A stretch of 49,182 nucleotides of DNA from Streptomyces mexicanus. GTDB lineage: Bacteria > Actinomycetota > Actinomycetes > Streptomycetales > Streptomycetaceae. The position numbers were made by a program, and so were the translations under genes. The stretch is taken from assembly GCF_902506575.1 (NCBI RefSeq), contig NZ_LR732544.1, positions 608,986 to 658,167 of the forward strand, given 5' to 3'. This document shows, piece by piece, positions 16,244 through 24,220 of the stretch. The notes below the pieces were generated by a model, which saw nothing but the letters and a program-made list of their open reading frames with translations, was not told the origin of the DNA and made no database searches. The number at the start of each line of letters is the position of its first letter. The first letter of the stretch is position 1.

Positions 16244-17917
16244 ATGGACGCGGACGTCATCGTCGTCGGAGCCGGCCTCGCGGGCCTGGTCGCGGCGCAC
16301 GAACTGACCAGCCGGGGCCGCAGGGTCGCCCTCGTCGACCAGGAGAACGCCGCCAACCTCGGCGGCCAGGCCTACTGGTCGTTCGGCGGCCTGTTCCTCG
16401 TCGACTCCCCGGAGCAGCGGCGCCTGGGCGTCAAGGACTCCTTCGAGCTGGCGTGGCGCGACTGGCAGGGCAGCGCGCAGTTCGACCGGCTGGAGGACGA
16501 GGACTCCTGGGCGGTGCGCTGGGCCCGCGCCTACGTCGAGTTCGCGGCGGGGGAGAAGCGGTCCTGGCTGCACCGGCCCGGCATCACCCTGCTGCCCACG
16601 GTCGGCTGGGCCGAGCGCGGCGACCTCAGGGCGGACGGCCACGGCAACTCCGTGCCCCGCTTCCACATCGCCTGGGGCACCGGCACGGGCGTCGTCGAGC
16701 CGTTCGCCGACCGCGCCCGGCAGGCCGCCCGCGACGGGCTGCTCACCTTCCACCACCGCCACCGGGTGGACGAACTCGTCGTCGAGGGCGGCGCGGTACG
16801 CGGCGTGCGCGGCACGGTCCTCGCCCCGGACGACGCGCCCCGCGGCGTCGCCTCCAACCGGGAGGAGACCGGCGCCTTCGAGCTGACCGCGCAGGCCGTG
16901 ATCGTCACCAGCGGCGGCATCGGCGCCAACCACGACATCGTGCGCCGCTACTGGCCCGAGCGCCTGGGCACCCCGCCCGCCCGGATGGTCACCGGCGTCC
17001 CGGCGTACGTCGACGGCCGGATGCTGGACATCGGCGCGTCCGCCGGTGTCCGCCTGGTCAACCGCGACCGCATGTGGCACTACACCGAGGGCGTGCGGAA
17101 CTGGAACCCGATATGGCCCGGCCACGGCATCCGCATCCTGCCCGGCCCGTCCTCCCTCTGGCTCGACGCCCTCGGCCGCCGGCTGCCCGACCCCTGCCTG
17201 CCCGGCTACGACACGCTGAGCACCCTCAGGCACCTGCGCACCACCGAGGACATCGCCGGACACGACCACTCCTGGTTCGTGCTGACCCGGAAGATCGTGG
17301 AGAAGGAGTTCGCCCTGTCGGGCTCCGAGCAGAACCCCGACATCACCGCCAGGGACCGCCGGGCCGTGCTGCGCGACCGGCTGCTCGGCAAGGGCGCGCC
17401 CGGACCGGTACGGGACTTCCTGCGGCACGGCGCGGACTTCGTGGTCGCCGACACCCTGGAGCAGCTGGTCGGGAAGATGAACAAGCTGACCGAGCAGCCC
17501 CTGCTGGACGCCGCCGAGGTGCGCCGCCAGATCGAGGCCCGCGACCTGCAGATGGCCAACCCCTACAGCAAGGACACCCAGGTCCAGGGCATCCACAACG
17601 CCCGCCGCTACCTGGGCGACCGCCTGGGCCGGGTGGCCTCCCCGCACCGCCTCCTCGACCCCGCGGCCGGGCCCCTCATCGGCGTCAAGCTGCACATCCT
17701 GACCCGCAAGACCCTCGGCGGCATCCAGACCGACCTGGACTCCCGCGCCCTGGGCACCGACGGGCAGCCCATCGACGGCCTGTACGCGGCCGGTGAGGTC
17801 GCCGGGTTCGGCGGCGGCGGCGTCCACGGCTACAACGCCCTGGAGGGCACCTTCCTCGGCGGCTGCCTCTTCTCGGGCCGCGCGGCCGGCCGGGCGGCGG
17901 CACGCCAGACGGCCTGA
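16244..17917 (+). CDS. FAD-dependent dehydrogenase (3-ketosteroid dehydrogenase / fumarate reductase flavoprotein type)
   Basis: A 557-aa flavoprotein of the FAD-binding-2 family, which introduces or reduces C=C bonds next to a carbonyl. It opens with the dinucleotide motif VIVVGAGLAGLVAAHE (GAGLAG at 9-14). It has the second FAD segment QAVIVTSGGIGANHD and the C-terminal AGEVAGFGGGGVHGYNALEGTFLGGCLFSGR, typical of this family. The long middle (about 60-400) differs from classical KstD, so a steroid substrate is not implied; annotations for relatives often read 'FAD-binding dehydrogenase'. GAGGAAAGGGAA precedes the ATG. Likely regulated by the upstream TetR protein. Confidence 0.9.
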   Translation: MDADVIVVGAGLAGLVAAHELTSRGRRVALVDQENAANLGGQAYWSFGGLFLVDSPEQRRLGVKDSFELAWRDWQGSAQFDRLEDEDSWAVRWARAYVEFAAGEKRSWLHRPGITLLPTVGWAERGDLRADGHGNSVPRFHIAWGTGTGVVEPFADRARQAARDGLLTFHHRHRVDELVVEGGAVRGVRGTVLAPDDAPRGVASNREETGAFELTAQAVIVTSGGIGANHDIVRRYWPERLGTPPARMVTGVPAYVDGRMLDIGASAGVRLVNRDRMWHYTEGVRNWNPIWPGHGIRILPGPSSLWLDALGRRLPDPCLPGYDTLSTLRHLRTTEDIAGHDHSWFVLTRKIVEKEFALSGSEQNPDITARDRRAVLRDRLLGKGAPGPVRDFLRHGADFVVADTLEQLVGKMNKLTEQPLLDAAEVRRQIEARDLQMANPYSKDTQVQGIHNARRYLGDRLGRVASPHRLLDPAAGPLIGVKLHILTRKTLGGIQTDLDSRALGTDGQPIDGLYAAGEVAGFGGGGVHGYNALEGTFLGGCLFSGRAAGRAAARQTA

Positions 17918-17920
17918 CGG

Positions 17921-17945
17921 GTTCCGACCGGCTGCGTGCGGGTAC
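17921..17945 (+). promoter_or_regulatory. SigB-type promoter upstream of the DUF6098 gene
   Basis: GTTC-N15-GGGTAC closely fits the Streptomyces SigB-family consensus (GTTT-N14-16-GGGTAC/T). The -10 element ends 33 nt before the ATG at 17979. Confidence 0.6.
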
Positions 17946-17978
17946 CCCGAGCGCCTGAGGCAAGAGGGAGATCATGAC

Positions 17979-18428
17979 ATGAGCGCATCGGACGACCTGC
18001 GGGTCCTGCACTCGCTGGCCGACCTCGCCGCACTCGTGGAGCGGCACCAAGGGCTGTACGTCCGCTGGTCGCGCGGCCCGGAGACCGATCTGGGCGCCAC
18101 TTCCAGCACCGATGAACTCACCGGCGTCCGCATGCCGGGCCTGTCCGCCAACCCGCTCGACGTGGAGGAGTGGTGGCAGGACCGGTCCGTCGAGCTGGGG
18201 GTGGCGCGCCGCCTGTACGACTACGCGCCCCTGCCGCACGACAAGGGCCCCGGCGTGCGCCCCTGGGTGCTCAGGGGCCGGGAGCGGGGCCGCGGGCCCG
18301 ACAACGAGCCGCTGGTGGTCGACGTCGAGCCCATGTGCTGGATCGACGCCGGCGTCATCGAGGAGGCGCGGGCCGCGGTCATGCGGCAGGAAGCGCAGTG
18401 GGGGACGCTGCGCCGCTCCGGCGGCTGA
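17979..18428 (+). CDS. DUF6098 family protein
   Basis: A 149-aa soluble protein that looks like the actinobacterial DUF6098 family, of unknown function. Conserved-looking segments are LYVRWSRGPE, the MPGLSANPLDVEEWW motif, VARRLYDYAPLPH and the C-terminal VEPMCWIDAGVIEEARAAV. No membrane segment or cofactor motif. The start at 17979 is supported by GAGGGAG upstream; a two-codon ATG at 17974 precedes it in another frame. A SigB-like promoter lies directly upstream, so it is probably a general-stress gene transcribed apart from the FAD dehydrogenase. Confidence 0.75.
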   Translation: MSASDDLRVLHSLADLAALVERHQGLYVRWSRGPETDLGATSSTDELTGVRMPGLSANPLDVEEWWQDRSVELGVARRLYDYAPLPHDKGPGVRPWVLRGRERGRGPDNEPLVVDVEPMCWIDAGVIEEARAAVMRQEAQWGTLRRSGG

Positions 18429-18577
18429 CCCCCCGCGCCCCGCCGCGTCGGCCGCCCGCCGTTCAGGCCCTCGCACCGCGTCGCCCGCATGGGTCCCCGG
18501 CGCTGAGGACCCCGGCGCTGCTTCAGTCGGCCGCCGACGGTCCCGCGCCGCGCCGGCCGCTCGGGTTCCGGCGGCAG

Positions 18578-18592
18578 GCCGGGGGACCCGGC
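18578..18592. terminator. Short hairpin between convergent DUF6098 and WhiB-like genes
   Basis: GCCGGG-GGA-CCCGGC lies 14 nt past the WhiB-like stop in the convergent spacer; the spacer also repeats CCCCGGCGCTG directly near 18496-18525. Modest support only. Confidence 0.35.
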
Positions 18593-18605
18593 GGCCCGTC
18601 GGCGG

Positions 18606-18860
18606 TCAGCCGTAGCGGCGGCGGGCCGCCAGCGCGCGGCGCCTGAGCCCACGCCGTTCGGTCTCGCTCGTGCCGCCCCACACGCCGCTCGTCTGGTCCG
18701 TCTCCAGCGCCCACTGCAGGCACTCCTCCTGCACGGGGCAGCGCCGGCACACCGCCTTCGCCCGCTCGGTCTGGTGCAGGGCCGGACCCGTGCTGCCGAT
18801 CGGGAAGAAGAGGTCGGGGTCCTCCTCGCGGCATGCGGCGCGGTATCGCCAGTTCTCCAT
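18606..18860 (-). CDS. WhiB-like iron-sulfur regulatory protein (WhiB1/WblE type)
   Basis: An 84-aa [4Fe-4S] WhiB-family protein that partners with primary sigma factors to control transcription. The four cluster cysteines are C10, C38, C41 and C47, followed by the GVWGG turn (59-63) and a basic C-terminal DNA-contact tail (ERRGLRRRALAARRRYG). The short length and REEDPDLFFPIGSTGPAL opening resemble the WhiB1/WblE subgroup rather than WhiD or WhiB proper. The ATG at 18860 has AGGTGA upstream. It is divergent from the MFS gene across 251 bp. Confidence 0.92.
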   Translation of the reverse strand: MENWRYRAACREEDPDLFFPIGSTGPALHQTERAKAVCRRCPVQEECLQWALETDQTSGVWGGTSETERRGLRRRALAARRRYG

Positions 18861-19111
18861 GGAATGTCACCTGCTGCATCGATCGTCGTCTTTGTGTGAC
18901 TGCTGCTCGACGTCGGGTCACCGCCCCCGGAGCGGTGAAACAGCCCGGCTCCCCGCCCGCCGCATCTTCGCGGAATCCGCACAACGGGGCCGGCACAAGC
19001 CGGGGCGACCCCCAGAGCCCCGCACCGGGACCCGCACACCGGTTCGGTGACCCCGGTCGCTGCTGCGATAGTTGACCGGAAAAGAAAGATGTACCGAGCA
19101 ACAGGAAGCCC

Positions 19112-20422
19112 GTGGACACCAGCGAGACCACCGACAGCAGCATCCCTCCGCGCAGCGAGGGCGGCCCGGACCCGGCGCCGGCCGCCCGGCGCGGCTGGCG
19201 CCGCTGGGCCATGGACACCCGCCCGCTGCGCATCCCCGCCTACCGACGGCTGTGGTCCTCCACCGTGGTCACCGCCGTCGGCAGCCAGCTCACCGCCGTG
19301 GCCGTGCCCAAGCAGATCTACGACATCACCGGCTCCTCGGCGTGGGTCGGCTACGCGAGCCTGGCCGGCCTGGTGCCGATGGTGGTGTTCGCGTTGTGGG
19401 GCGGTGCGGTCGCCGACACCGTGGACCGCCGCAAGCTGCTGCTGATCACCAACAGCGGCATCGCCGTGACCTCGCTGCTGTTCTGGGTGCAGGCGGTGAC
19501 CCGGCTGGAGTCGGTCGCGGTGCTGATGGTGCTGCTCGCCCTGCAGCAGGCGTTCTTCGGGCTGAACTCACCGGCCCGCAACGCCTCCATCGCGCGACTG
19601 GTCCCCGAGGAGGAACTGCCCGCGGCCAACGCCCTCAGCTCCACCGTGATGCAGACCGGCCTGGTGGCCGGGCCGCTGCTGGCCGGCGCGCTCATCCCCG
19701 TCATCGGGCTGCCCGAGCTGTACCTCATCGACGCCGTGGCGCTGTGCGTCACGCTCTGGGCGGTGCTGCGCCTGCCGCCGCTGCCGCCCCTGACGGAGGC
19801 GGTCACCCGCCGTGCGGGCGTGCGCGAGATCGTCGCCGGGTTCCGCTACATCTCCGGCCACAAGGTGCTGCTGCTGTCCTTCCTCGCCGACATCATCGCC
19901 ATGGTGTTCGGCATGCCCCGGGCGCTGTTCCCGCAGCTCGCGGCCCAGACGTACGCCCCCTACGGCGAGGGGCTCGCCCTCGGCCTGCTGTTCGCGGCCA
20001 TCCCCATCGGCGCGGTGCTCGGCGGCCTGTTCTCCGGCACTTTCTCCCGGGCACGCCGGCACGGGTGGATGGTGATCGGTGCCGTGACGGCGTGGGGCGC
20101 GGCCGTCGCCGGGTTCGGCGCCAGCCGGAACCTGTGGATCGCCGCGGCGTTCCTCGCCGTCGCCGGCGTCGCCGACATGGTCTCCATGGTCTTCCGCGGC
20201 GCGATCCTGCTGTCCGCCGCCACCGACGAGATGCGCGGCCGGATGCAGGGCGTCTTCACGGTCGTCGTCGCGGGTGGTCCGCGCCTGGCCGACGTCCTGC
20301 ACGGCACGGCCGGCTCGGCCTTCGGGCCCCGCGCCGCCGTGGCCGGCGGCGGGCTGCTGGTGATGGCCCTGATGCTCGGCCTGGCCGCGGCGGTGCCGGC
20401 CCTGCGCCGCTACCGCATCTGA
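19112..20422 (+). CDS. MFS transporter (EntS/macrolide-efflux-like)
   Basis: A 436-aa major facilitator superfamily exporter with about 12 hydrophobic segments. After a 35-residue hydrophilic N-terminus, the protein shows LRIPAYRRLWSSTVVTAVGSQ and the loop 2-3 motif GGAVADTVDRRKLLL. A proline/asparagine-rich helix 4-5 (LQQAFFGLNSPARNASIARLVPEEELPAANAL) follows; both resemble the enterobactin-exporter and macrolide-efflux branch. The substrate is unknown. The GTG start at 19112 has AGGAAG upstream. It ends at a strong bidirectional hairpin opposite the cyclic-nucleotide-binding gene. Confidence 0.9.
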   Translation: MDTSETTDSSIPPRSEGGPDPAPAARRGWRRWAMDTRPLRIPAYRRLWSSTVVTAVGSQLTAVAVPKQIYDITGSSAWVGYASLAGLVPMVVFALWGGAVADTVDRRKLLLITNSGIAVTSLLFWVQAVTRLESVAVLMVLLALQQAFFGLNSPARNASIARLVPEEELPAANALSSTVMQTGLVAGPLLAGALIPVIGLPELYLIDAVALCVTLWAVLRLPPLPPLTEAVTRRAGVREIVAGFRYISGHKVLLLSFLADIIAMVFGMPRALFPQLAAQTYAPYGEGLALGLLFAAIPIGAVLGGLFSGTFSRARRHGWMVIGAVTAWGAAVAGFGASRNLWIAAAFLAVAGVADMVSMVFRGAILLSAATDEMRGRMQGVFTVVVAGGPRLADVLHGTAGSAFGPRAAVAGGGLLVMALMLGLAAAVPALRRYRI

Positions 20423-20444
20423 CCCGGCGTCGGCGGGGCGCCGA

Positions 20445-20505
20445 GCGGACCGCGTCCGTGTCCCGGGCCGCGTGTTCGGGGCACGGACTTCCTGGGCCGG
20501 TCCGC
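20445..20505. terminator. Nested bidirectional hairpin terminator
   Basis: The inner stem 20454-20465/20477-20488 is 12 bp with one G-U pair and an 11-nt loop. An outer 7-bp stem GCGGACC/GGTCCGC (20445-20451/20499-20505) encloses it. It sits between the convergent MFS stop (20422) and the cNMP-domain stop (20510). Confidence 0.8.
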
Positions 20506-20509
20506 GTCG

Positions 20510-20962
20510 CTATATCCCGCGCCGGGGGATCGTGTACTGCTCCAGCAGCCTGCCCCGGGTGGTCTCCAGCCGGTGGGCGAGGATCTCGGCGACCGTCCGC
20601 ACCAGCGACAGTCCGAGCAGCGGATCCTCCACGCTGAGCGCCAGCACCGCCGCCCCGTCGAACTCGTAGGCGCGCACCGGACTGAACGCCTCGGCCCCGA
20701 AGCCCCACTCGTACGGCGGGAACAGCCAGGACCAGCCGAGCAGGTCGCCCGCTCCGAGGCTGGCCACGGTGACCCGGCGCTGCGGCGTGACCTGCTGGTC
20801 GAGGTGCACGGCGCCGGGGCGGATCACCCAGAAGCGGGCGGCGGGGCCGCCCGCCTCGAAGATCCGCGTGTCCTCCGGGAACGACACCTCCTTGGCCAGC
20901 TCCATCAGGCGTTCGCGTTGCTTGTGGGGGAGGGCGGTGAGCAGTTTGATGGCTTTGGTCAT
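20510..20962 (-). CDS. Stand-alone cyclic-nucleotide-binding (cNMP) domain protein
   Basis: A 150-aa protein consisting of one Crp-type beta-roll: FPEDTRIFEAGGPAARFWVIRPGAVHLDQ, then VTVASLGAGDLLGWSWLFPPYEWGFGAEAFSPVRAYEFDG, then an alpha-helical end. There is no HTH domain, so it is not a Crp/Fnr DNA-binding regulator; it may act as a protein-protein switch. The phosphate-binding GE-x(9)-RSA signature is not present in recognisable form (GWSWLFPPYEWGFGAEAFS instead), so cAMP binding is uncertain. It ends with TAG. AGGAGCC lies 9 nt before the ATG. Confidence 0.82.
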   Translation of the reverse strand: MTKAIKLLTALPHKQRERLMELAKEVSFPEDTRIFEAGGPAARFWVIRPGAVHLDQQVTPQRRVTVASLGAGDLLGWSWLFPPYEWGFGAEAFSPVRAYEFDGAAVLALSVEDPLLGLSLVRTVAEILAHRLETTRGRLLEQYTIPRRGI

Positions 20963-21270
20963 GACCCTGGGGCTCCTCGCCGGCGATGGGTTCCGCGCAT
21001 GTGCCTACGCCCATTTCAGCGGCTGCGGGCCGGGCGGGCACCTCGGCGGACCCGACGCCCGTCCAGGGGAGCGCAGCACCGGAGCGCGGGGCGGTGGCCT
21101 GCGGGAGCGTGCGGGCATGAAAGAGCCCTGGCTGGACGGGGGAAGCCAGCCAGGGCCGTATGCGGCGGCGTACGGGGGACGTCCGTGGTCGACCCCGTCG
21201 CCGCGTATGGATGAACCGTAAACCATCTCTCGTCGTTTCACGCAGCCGGGGGCCGCTCACGTGATCGGTT
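20963..21270. promoter_or_regulatory. Non-coding spacer: cNMP gene leader and upstream terminators
   Basis: This 308-bp stretch separates the small helical gene (stop 21271) from the cNMP gene (start 20962), both on the minus strand. It holds two hairpins (listed separately) and, nearest the cNMP gene, a promoter-sized region with GCGTAGGCAC as the best -10-like element on the minus strand. No gene is supported inside it. Confidence 0.5.
21125..21204 (-). terminator. Tandem hairpin terminators downstream of the 85-aa gene
   Basis: A perfect 11-bp stem GCCCTGGCTGG/CCAGCCAGGGC (21125-21156, 10-nt loop) lies next to a 12-bp stem with a 1-nt bulge (21165-21177/21193-21204, 15-nt loop). Both are within 150 nt of the stop at 21271. 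Confidence 0.7.
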
Positions 21271-21528
21271 TCACTCCCGGTGACCCGCCTCGGAGGCCGT
21301 GGCGGTGGTGCTCGGCCGGGGGTGTCTGCCGGGGGTGAGGATCTCGTCCAGCACCCTTCCCACCACCTCGTAGGCCAGCACCCGCCCGGCCGCCTCGCGG
21401 GCCGCCTCCGGCTCGGCCGGGCCGAGACGCTCGCGGCGGTCCCGCCACCGGCGTTCCTCCTCCTGCGCGCACGCCCTGGCGCGCTGAATGCGCCGCAGCA
21501 GTTCGTCCGAGTCCACGACATCGGTCAT
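21271..21528 (-). CDS. Small helical protein of unknown function
   Basis: An 85-aa charged protein, MTDVVDSDELLRRIQRARAC..., predicted largely helical to about residue 65 (RRIQRARACAQEEERRWRDRRER and AREAAGRVLAYEVVGRVLDEILT). It has a flexible Ser/Thr-rich end. I do not recognise a family. Minus-strand TATACG lies 6 nt before the ATG at 21528 with no clear ribosome site, so a leaderless transcript is possible. GGGTAT overlaps that hexamer. Tandem hairpins follow it. Confidence 0.6.
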   Translation of the reverse strand: MTDVVDSDELLRRIQRARACAQEEERRWRDRRERLGPAEPEAAREAAGRVLAYEVVGRVLDEILTPGRHPRPSTTATASEAGHRE

Positions 21529-21755
21529 ACGGCCCGTATACCCGCTCGGCGCCCTGTGATGGCTGTCGAGCCCAGCGTGACGCCGCCCGGCCCCGCACTC
21601 CGGCCGCGTCGCCGGGCGTACCGGATGTTTGGCCGGGCGCGGACAGGCTAGCCGGTGGGGGAGCCCGCGGCGCGGTGGGCCTTTTCGGCGGCTTCCACCA
21701 GCGCGGGACCCGGGCCGGTCCGGCTTCCCTACTTCGTCGTCCAGGGAGCGAGGAG

Positions 21756-22202
21756 ATGACCGAGCAGCACAGGAGCACCTCATCCGCCGAACCGCCGTCC
21801 TGCGCGGACGGACCGGTGGGGCACGCGGGCGCCTGTAGGCCCGCCGATGCCCGCCGGGCCGTGGAACGCGCGATCGCCGCATGCTGCCGACCGGATCGTC
21901 CGTGCGACGAGCACGCCGTCTCGGACGCCCAGCTGGTCGCCTCGGAGCTGACCACCAATGCCATCCTGCACGGCGGCGGTGTGACCGATTTCCACGTCGA
22001 CGTCGTCGGGCAGGACGTGCGGGTGTGCGTGAGCGACCGCAGCGACCGGTTGCCGGTGGCCCGGCCACCCGTTGACCGGCAGGGCCGGCGCCGGGTCGGC
22101 GGCCGCGGCTGGCCCATCGTGTGCCGGCTGGCGCGCGACGTGAAGGTGTCCGACCTGCCCTCGGGAGGCAAGTGCATCAGCGCCGTGGTGCCGCTGACCT
22201 GA
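21756..22202 (+). CDS. Anti-sigma-factor-type ATP-binding protein (RsbW/SpoIIAB-like HATPase)
   Basis: A 148-aa GHKL-fold kinase of the RsbW type, expected to bind a sigma factor and to phosphorylate an STAS antagonist. The N-box is ASELTTNAILHGGG (E64, N68) and the G2-like loop is RVGGRGWPIVCRLA (113-126). The G1 box is degenerate (CVSDRSDRLPVARPP). The N-terminal 55 residues are Cys-rich (C16, C27, C43, C44, C50), unusual for the family, and could make it redox-sensitive. GGGAGCGAGGAG precedes the ATG at 21756. It lies directly upstream of the sigma factor gene in the same orientation, the classical arrangement for a cognate pair. Confidence 0.85.
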   Translation: MTEQHRSTSSAEPPSCADGPVGHAGACRPADARRAVERAIAACCRPDRPCDEHAVSDAQLVASELTTNAILHGGGVTDFHVDVVGQDVRVCVSDRSDRLPVARPPVDRQGRRRVGGRGWPIVCRLARDVKVSDLPSGGKCISAVVPLT

Positions 22203-22517
22203 CCGGTACCGGCCGGCGGCGTGAGCCCGGCGTGCGAGTCGGCGCCCTGGACCGCCCCCGACGAGCGCAGGCCACCGACGAGTGCGGGTTCCCGACGGGA
22301 GTACGCCCTCCGACCAGCAAAGTATTGCCTGCTGCAAAGAAATCCAGGAAGCGGAGTTTGTCGTTCTTGGACCAGGGCAGACGGAATTTCGTGCTTCGGA
22401 CCGGAGGCGCGCCAGCGGGAGCGGTACGGCCGCTCGGAGGCCCTCCAGGTCGCCCGGGCGCTCGCCCCGCCCCTCCCGCGGTACATCCCTGAGACCACCG
22501 TTCAGGAGCGATTCCGC
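22203..22517 (+). promoter_or_regulatory. Leader region of the sigma factor gene, with SigB-like element
   Basis: This 315-bp spacer includes a stretch of markedly lower GC (about 22312-22400). Within it, GTTT (22356-22359), 15 nt and GGGCAG (22375-22380) resemble a SigB-type promoter with 4 of 6 matches in the -10 element, about 130 nt before the start codon. Autoregulation is plausible. No open reading frame of credible composition lies in the gap. Confidence 0.4.
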
Positions 22518-23429
22518 ATGCTCATCGATATGTCGACAAGCCGTTCCGGCGCCCCCGACGACCAGGCCGCCCCCGACGACCGGACCGCCCCCGTGGACCA
22601 GGCTCCCGCCCGGCGGTCGCACGACGACGCACCCGACACCGCGGCGCTCTTCCGGCGCCTGGCGGCCCTGGAGGACGGCCCGGAGCGGGACGCGGTCCGC
22701 GACGAACTCGTCACCGCCTGGCTGCCCATGGCCCACCGTATCGCCGGCCGCTTCCGCGACCGCGGCGAGTCGATCGAGGACCTGCGGCAGGTCGCGGCGC
22801 TGGGGCTGGTCAAGGCGATCGACCGGTTCGACCCCGACCGCGGAGCCTTCGAGAGCTACGCGGTGCCGACCATCACCGGCGAGGTCAAGCGGCACTTCCG
22901 CGACCGCATGTGGGCCCTGCGGGTGCCCCGCCGTGTCCAGGAGCTGCGCAACAAGGTGCGCGTGGCGCGCCGCGAACTCACCCAGAACCCCGGCAGCCCC
23001 GAGCCGTCGGTCGCCGCCATCGCCGCCCACTGCGGGCTGACGGAGGAGGAGGTCACCACGGGCCTGGAGGCGCTCGACAGCTTCAGCACCCTGTCCTTGG
23101 ACGCCGAGCTGTCGGCCGGCGCCGACGGGTACAGCCTCGCCGACACCCTCGGCGCGGCGGACTCCTCCTACGACGTCGTCGTGGACCGGGAGTCCGCGAA
23201 GGAAGGGCTGCGCAGGCTTCCCGAACGCGAACGCGCCATCCTCTACATGCGCTTCTTCGAGGACATGACACAGAGCCGCATCGCGGACCGGCTGGGCATC
23301 TCGCAGATGCACGTCTCCCGGCTGATCAGCCGCAGCTGCGCCAAGGTGCGCGACGAGGTGCTGGCGGAGCGCGCCGCCCGGCGCGGCACCGGTGGCACCG
23401 GCGGCGGGCCGCGTCCTCCGGCCGCGTGA
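22518..23429 (+). CDS. RNA polymerase sigma factor, SigB/SigF/SigG family
   Basis: A 303-aa group 3 (stress/sporulation) sigma factor. After a 45-residue Asp/Ala-rich extension, sigma-2 runs from about 68 to 145 (LPMAHRIAGRF, DLRQVAALGLVKAIDRFDP, FESYAVPTITGEVKRHFRD). Sigma-3 follows at about 145-225 (VPRRVQELRNKVR, PSVAAIAAHCGLTEEEV). Sigma-4 covers about 235-290 (LPERERAILYMRFFEDMTQSRIADRLGISQMHVSR). AGGAGCG precedes the ATG at 22518; a second ATG four codons on is also possible. Likely held in check by the HATPase protein encoded just upstream. Expected to read GTTT-N14-16-GGGTAC promoters. Streptomyces encode many paralogues, so I give no symbol. Confidence 0.93.
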   Translation: MLIDMSTSRSGAPDDQAAPDDRTAPVDQAPARRSHDDAPDTAALFRRLAALEDGPERDAVRDELVTAWLPMAHRIAGRFRDRGESIEDLRQVAALGLVKAIDRFDPDRGAFESYAVPTITGEVKRHFRDRMWALRVPRRVQELRNKVRVARRELTQNPGSPEPSVAAIAAHCGLTEEEVTTGLEALDSFSTLSLDAELSAGADGYSLADTLGAADSSYDVVVDRESAKEGLRRLPERERAILYMRFFEDMTQSRIADRLGISQMHVSRLISRSCAKVRDEVLAERAARRGTGGTGGGPRPPAA

Positions 23430-23481
23430 GCACGCTCCCGCGCCCCGGCGGGCAGCCGGCCCGCGCCCTCGTGCCCGCCGC

Positions 23482-23551
23482 TCCGGAACCCGTCGGCGCC
23501 CGCCGCGGTCCGGAACCCGTCCGCGCCCGCCGGTCCGCAACCCGCCCCCGG
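23482..23551 (+). repeat. Short degenerate direct repeat after the sigma factor gene
   Basis: TCCGGAACCCGTC(G/C)GCGCCCGCC occurs twice, 27 bp apart (from 23482 and 23509), followed by a decayed third copy TCCGCAACCCGCCCC. It fills most of the 159-bp gap to the next gene. Confidence 0.55.
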
Positions 23552-23588
23552 GGCGTCTGACCGGCGCCGGGCGGGGAACACGGAGCAG

Positions 23589-24029
23589 ATGAACGAACAC
23601 GAGCGTACGCCAGGCGACCGGGCCGTGGAGATGTACCTCGACCTCCTGCGGGTCCGGATGCCGGAGGAGGACTACGAACGCCTCCTCACCGTCGTCGACC
23701 CCGTCCTGCGGTCCATCCACGAACAGAGCGAGCAGGGAGTGCCCACGGCCGACTTCCCCCTGGACGGACCCGTGACCCAGGGCCTGCCCCAGGAGATACG
23801 CGACGAAGCGGCCCTGGTGATCGCCACCGCGGTCACCGGCAGACTGGACAACGAGGTGGTCGTTCTCGACATCGAGGAGACCGGCCCGGTCCGGGTGGTC
23901 ACCGACGCCACCACCGCCTCCGACCCGGCGCGGCTGACCGAGATCGCCGACTACATCCGCGCGCGCCACCGCGAGACCGAGGAACTGCGCGGCATCGCCG
24001 AGGCCAGTGGCCTGCCCACGGACTTCTGA
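23589..24029 (+). CDS. Conserved acidic protein of unknown function, downstream of the sigma factor
   Basis: A 146-aa acidic soluble protein (MNEHERTPGDRAVEMYLDLLR...). The first half is helical around EEDYERLLTVVDPVLRSIHEQS; the middle GLPQEIRDEAALVIATAVTGRLDNEVVVLDIEE looks alpha/beta. The last 40 residues are charged helices ending GLPTDF. I do not recognise a family. GGAGCAG lies just before the ATG. Its position 160 bp behind the sigma factor suggests co-expression or a stress role, which is inference from context only. Confidence 0.7.
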   Translation: MNEHERTPGDRAVEMYLDLLRVRMPEEDYERLLTVVDPVLRSIHEQSEQGVPTADFPLDGPVTQGLPQEIRDEAALVIATAVTGRLDNEVVVLDIEETGPVRVVTDATTASDPARLTEIADYIRARHRETEELRGIAEASGLPTDF

Positions 24030-24094
24030 CGGCCGGCACGGCCCGCGGTGAGGGAAGGGCAGGGCGGCGGGCGGCGCGGTGACACGACAGGGAC

Positions 24095-24128
24095 GGTCCG
24101 CGCGGAGTCCTGACGCTCCGCGCGGACC
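24095..24128. terminator. Perfect 13-bp hairpin terminator
   Basis: GGTCCGCGCGGAG and CTCCGCGCGGACC enclose an 8-nt loop, 66 nt past the stop at 24029. It sits in the convergent spacer with the FUSC gene and can serve both directions. Confidence 0.8.
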
Positions 24129-24220
24129 TCTGACGTCGTACTTGAGGCCCGCGCACCCTCGGCCGTCGGCACAGGGCGCACCGCACCGCCCCGGCCTACC
24201 ACCGGTGCGATGCGGACCCT

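Noticed and set aside
16244..18428. A biosynthetic gene cluster around the TetR/FAD dehydrogenase locus
   Set aside because: There are no core synthase, tailoring-enzyme group or resistance genes; the neighbours are DNA repair, stress and regulatory genes.
21005..21241. 78-codon minus-strand open frame upstream of the cNMP gene
   Set aside because: It spans two strong hairpins, has no ribosome site and ends in a Pro/Arg-rich shadow sequence.
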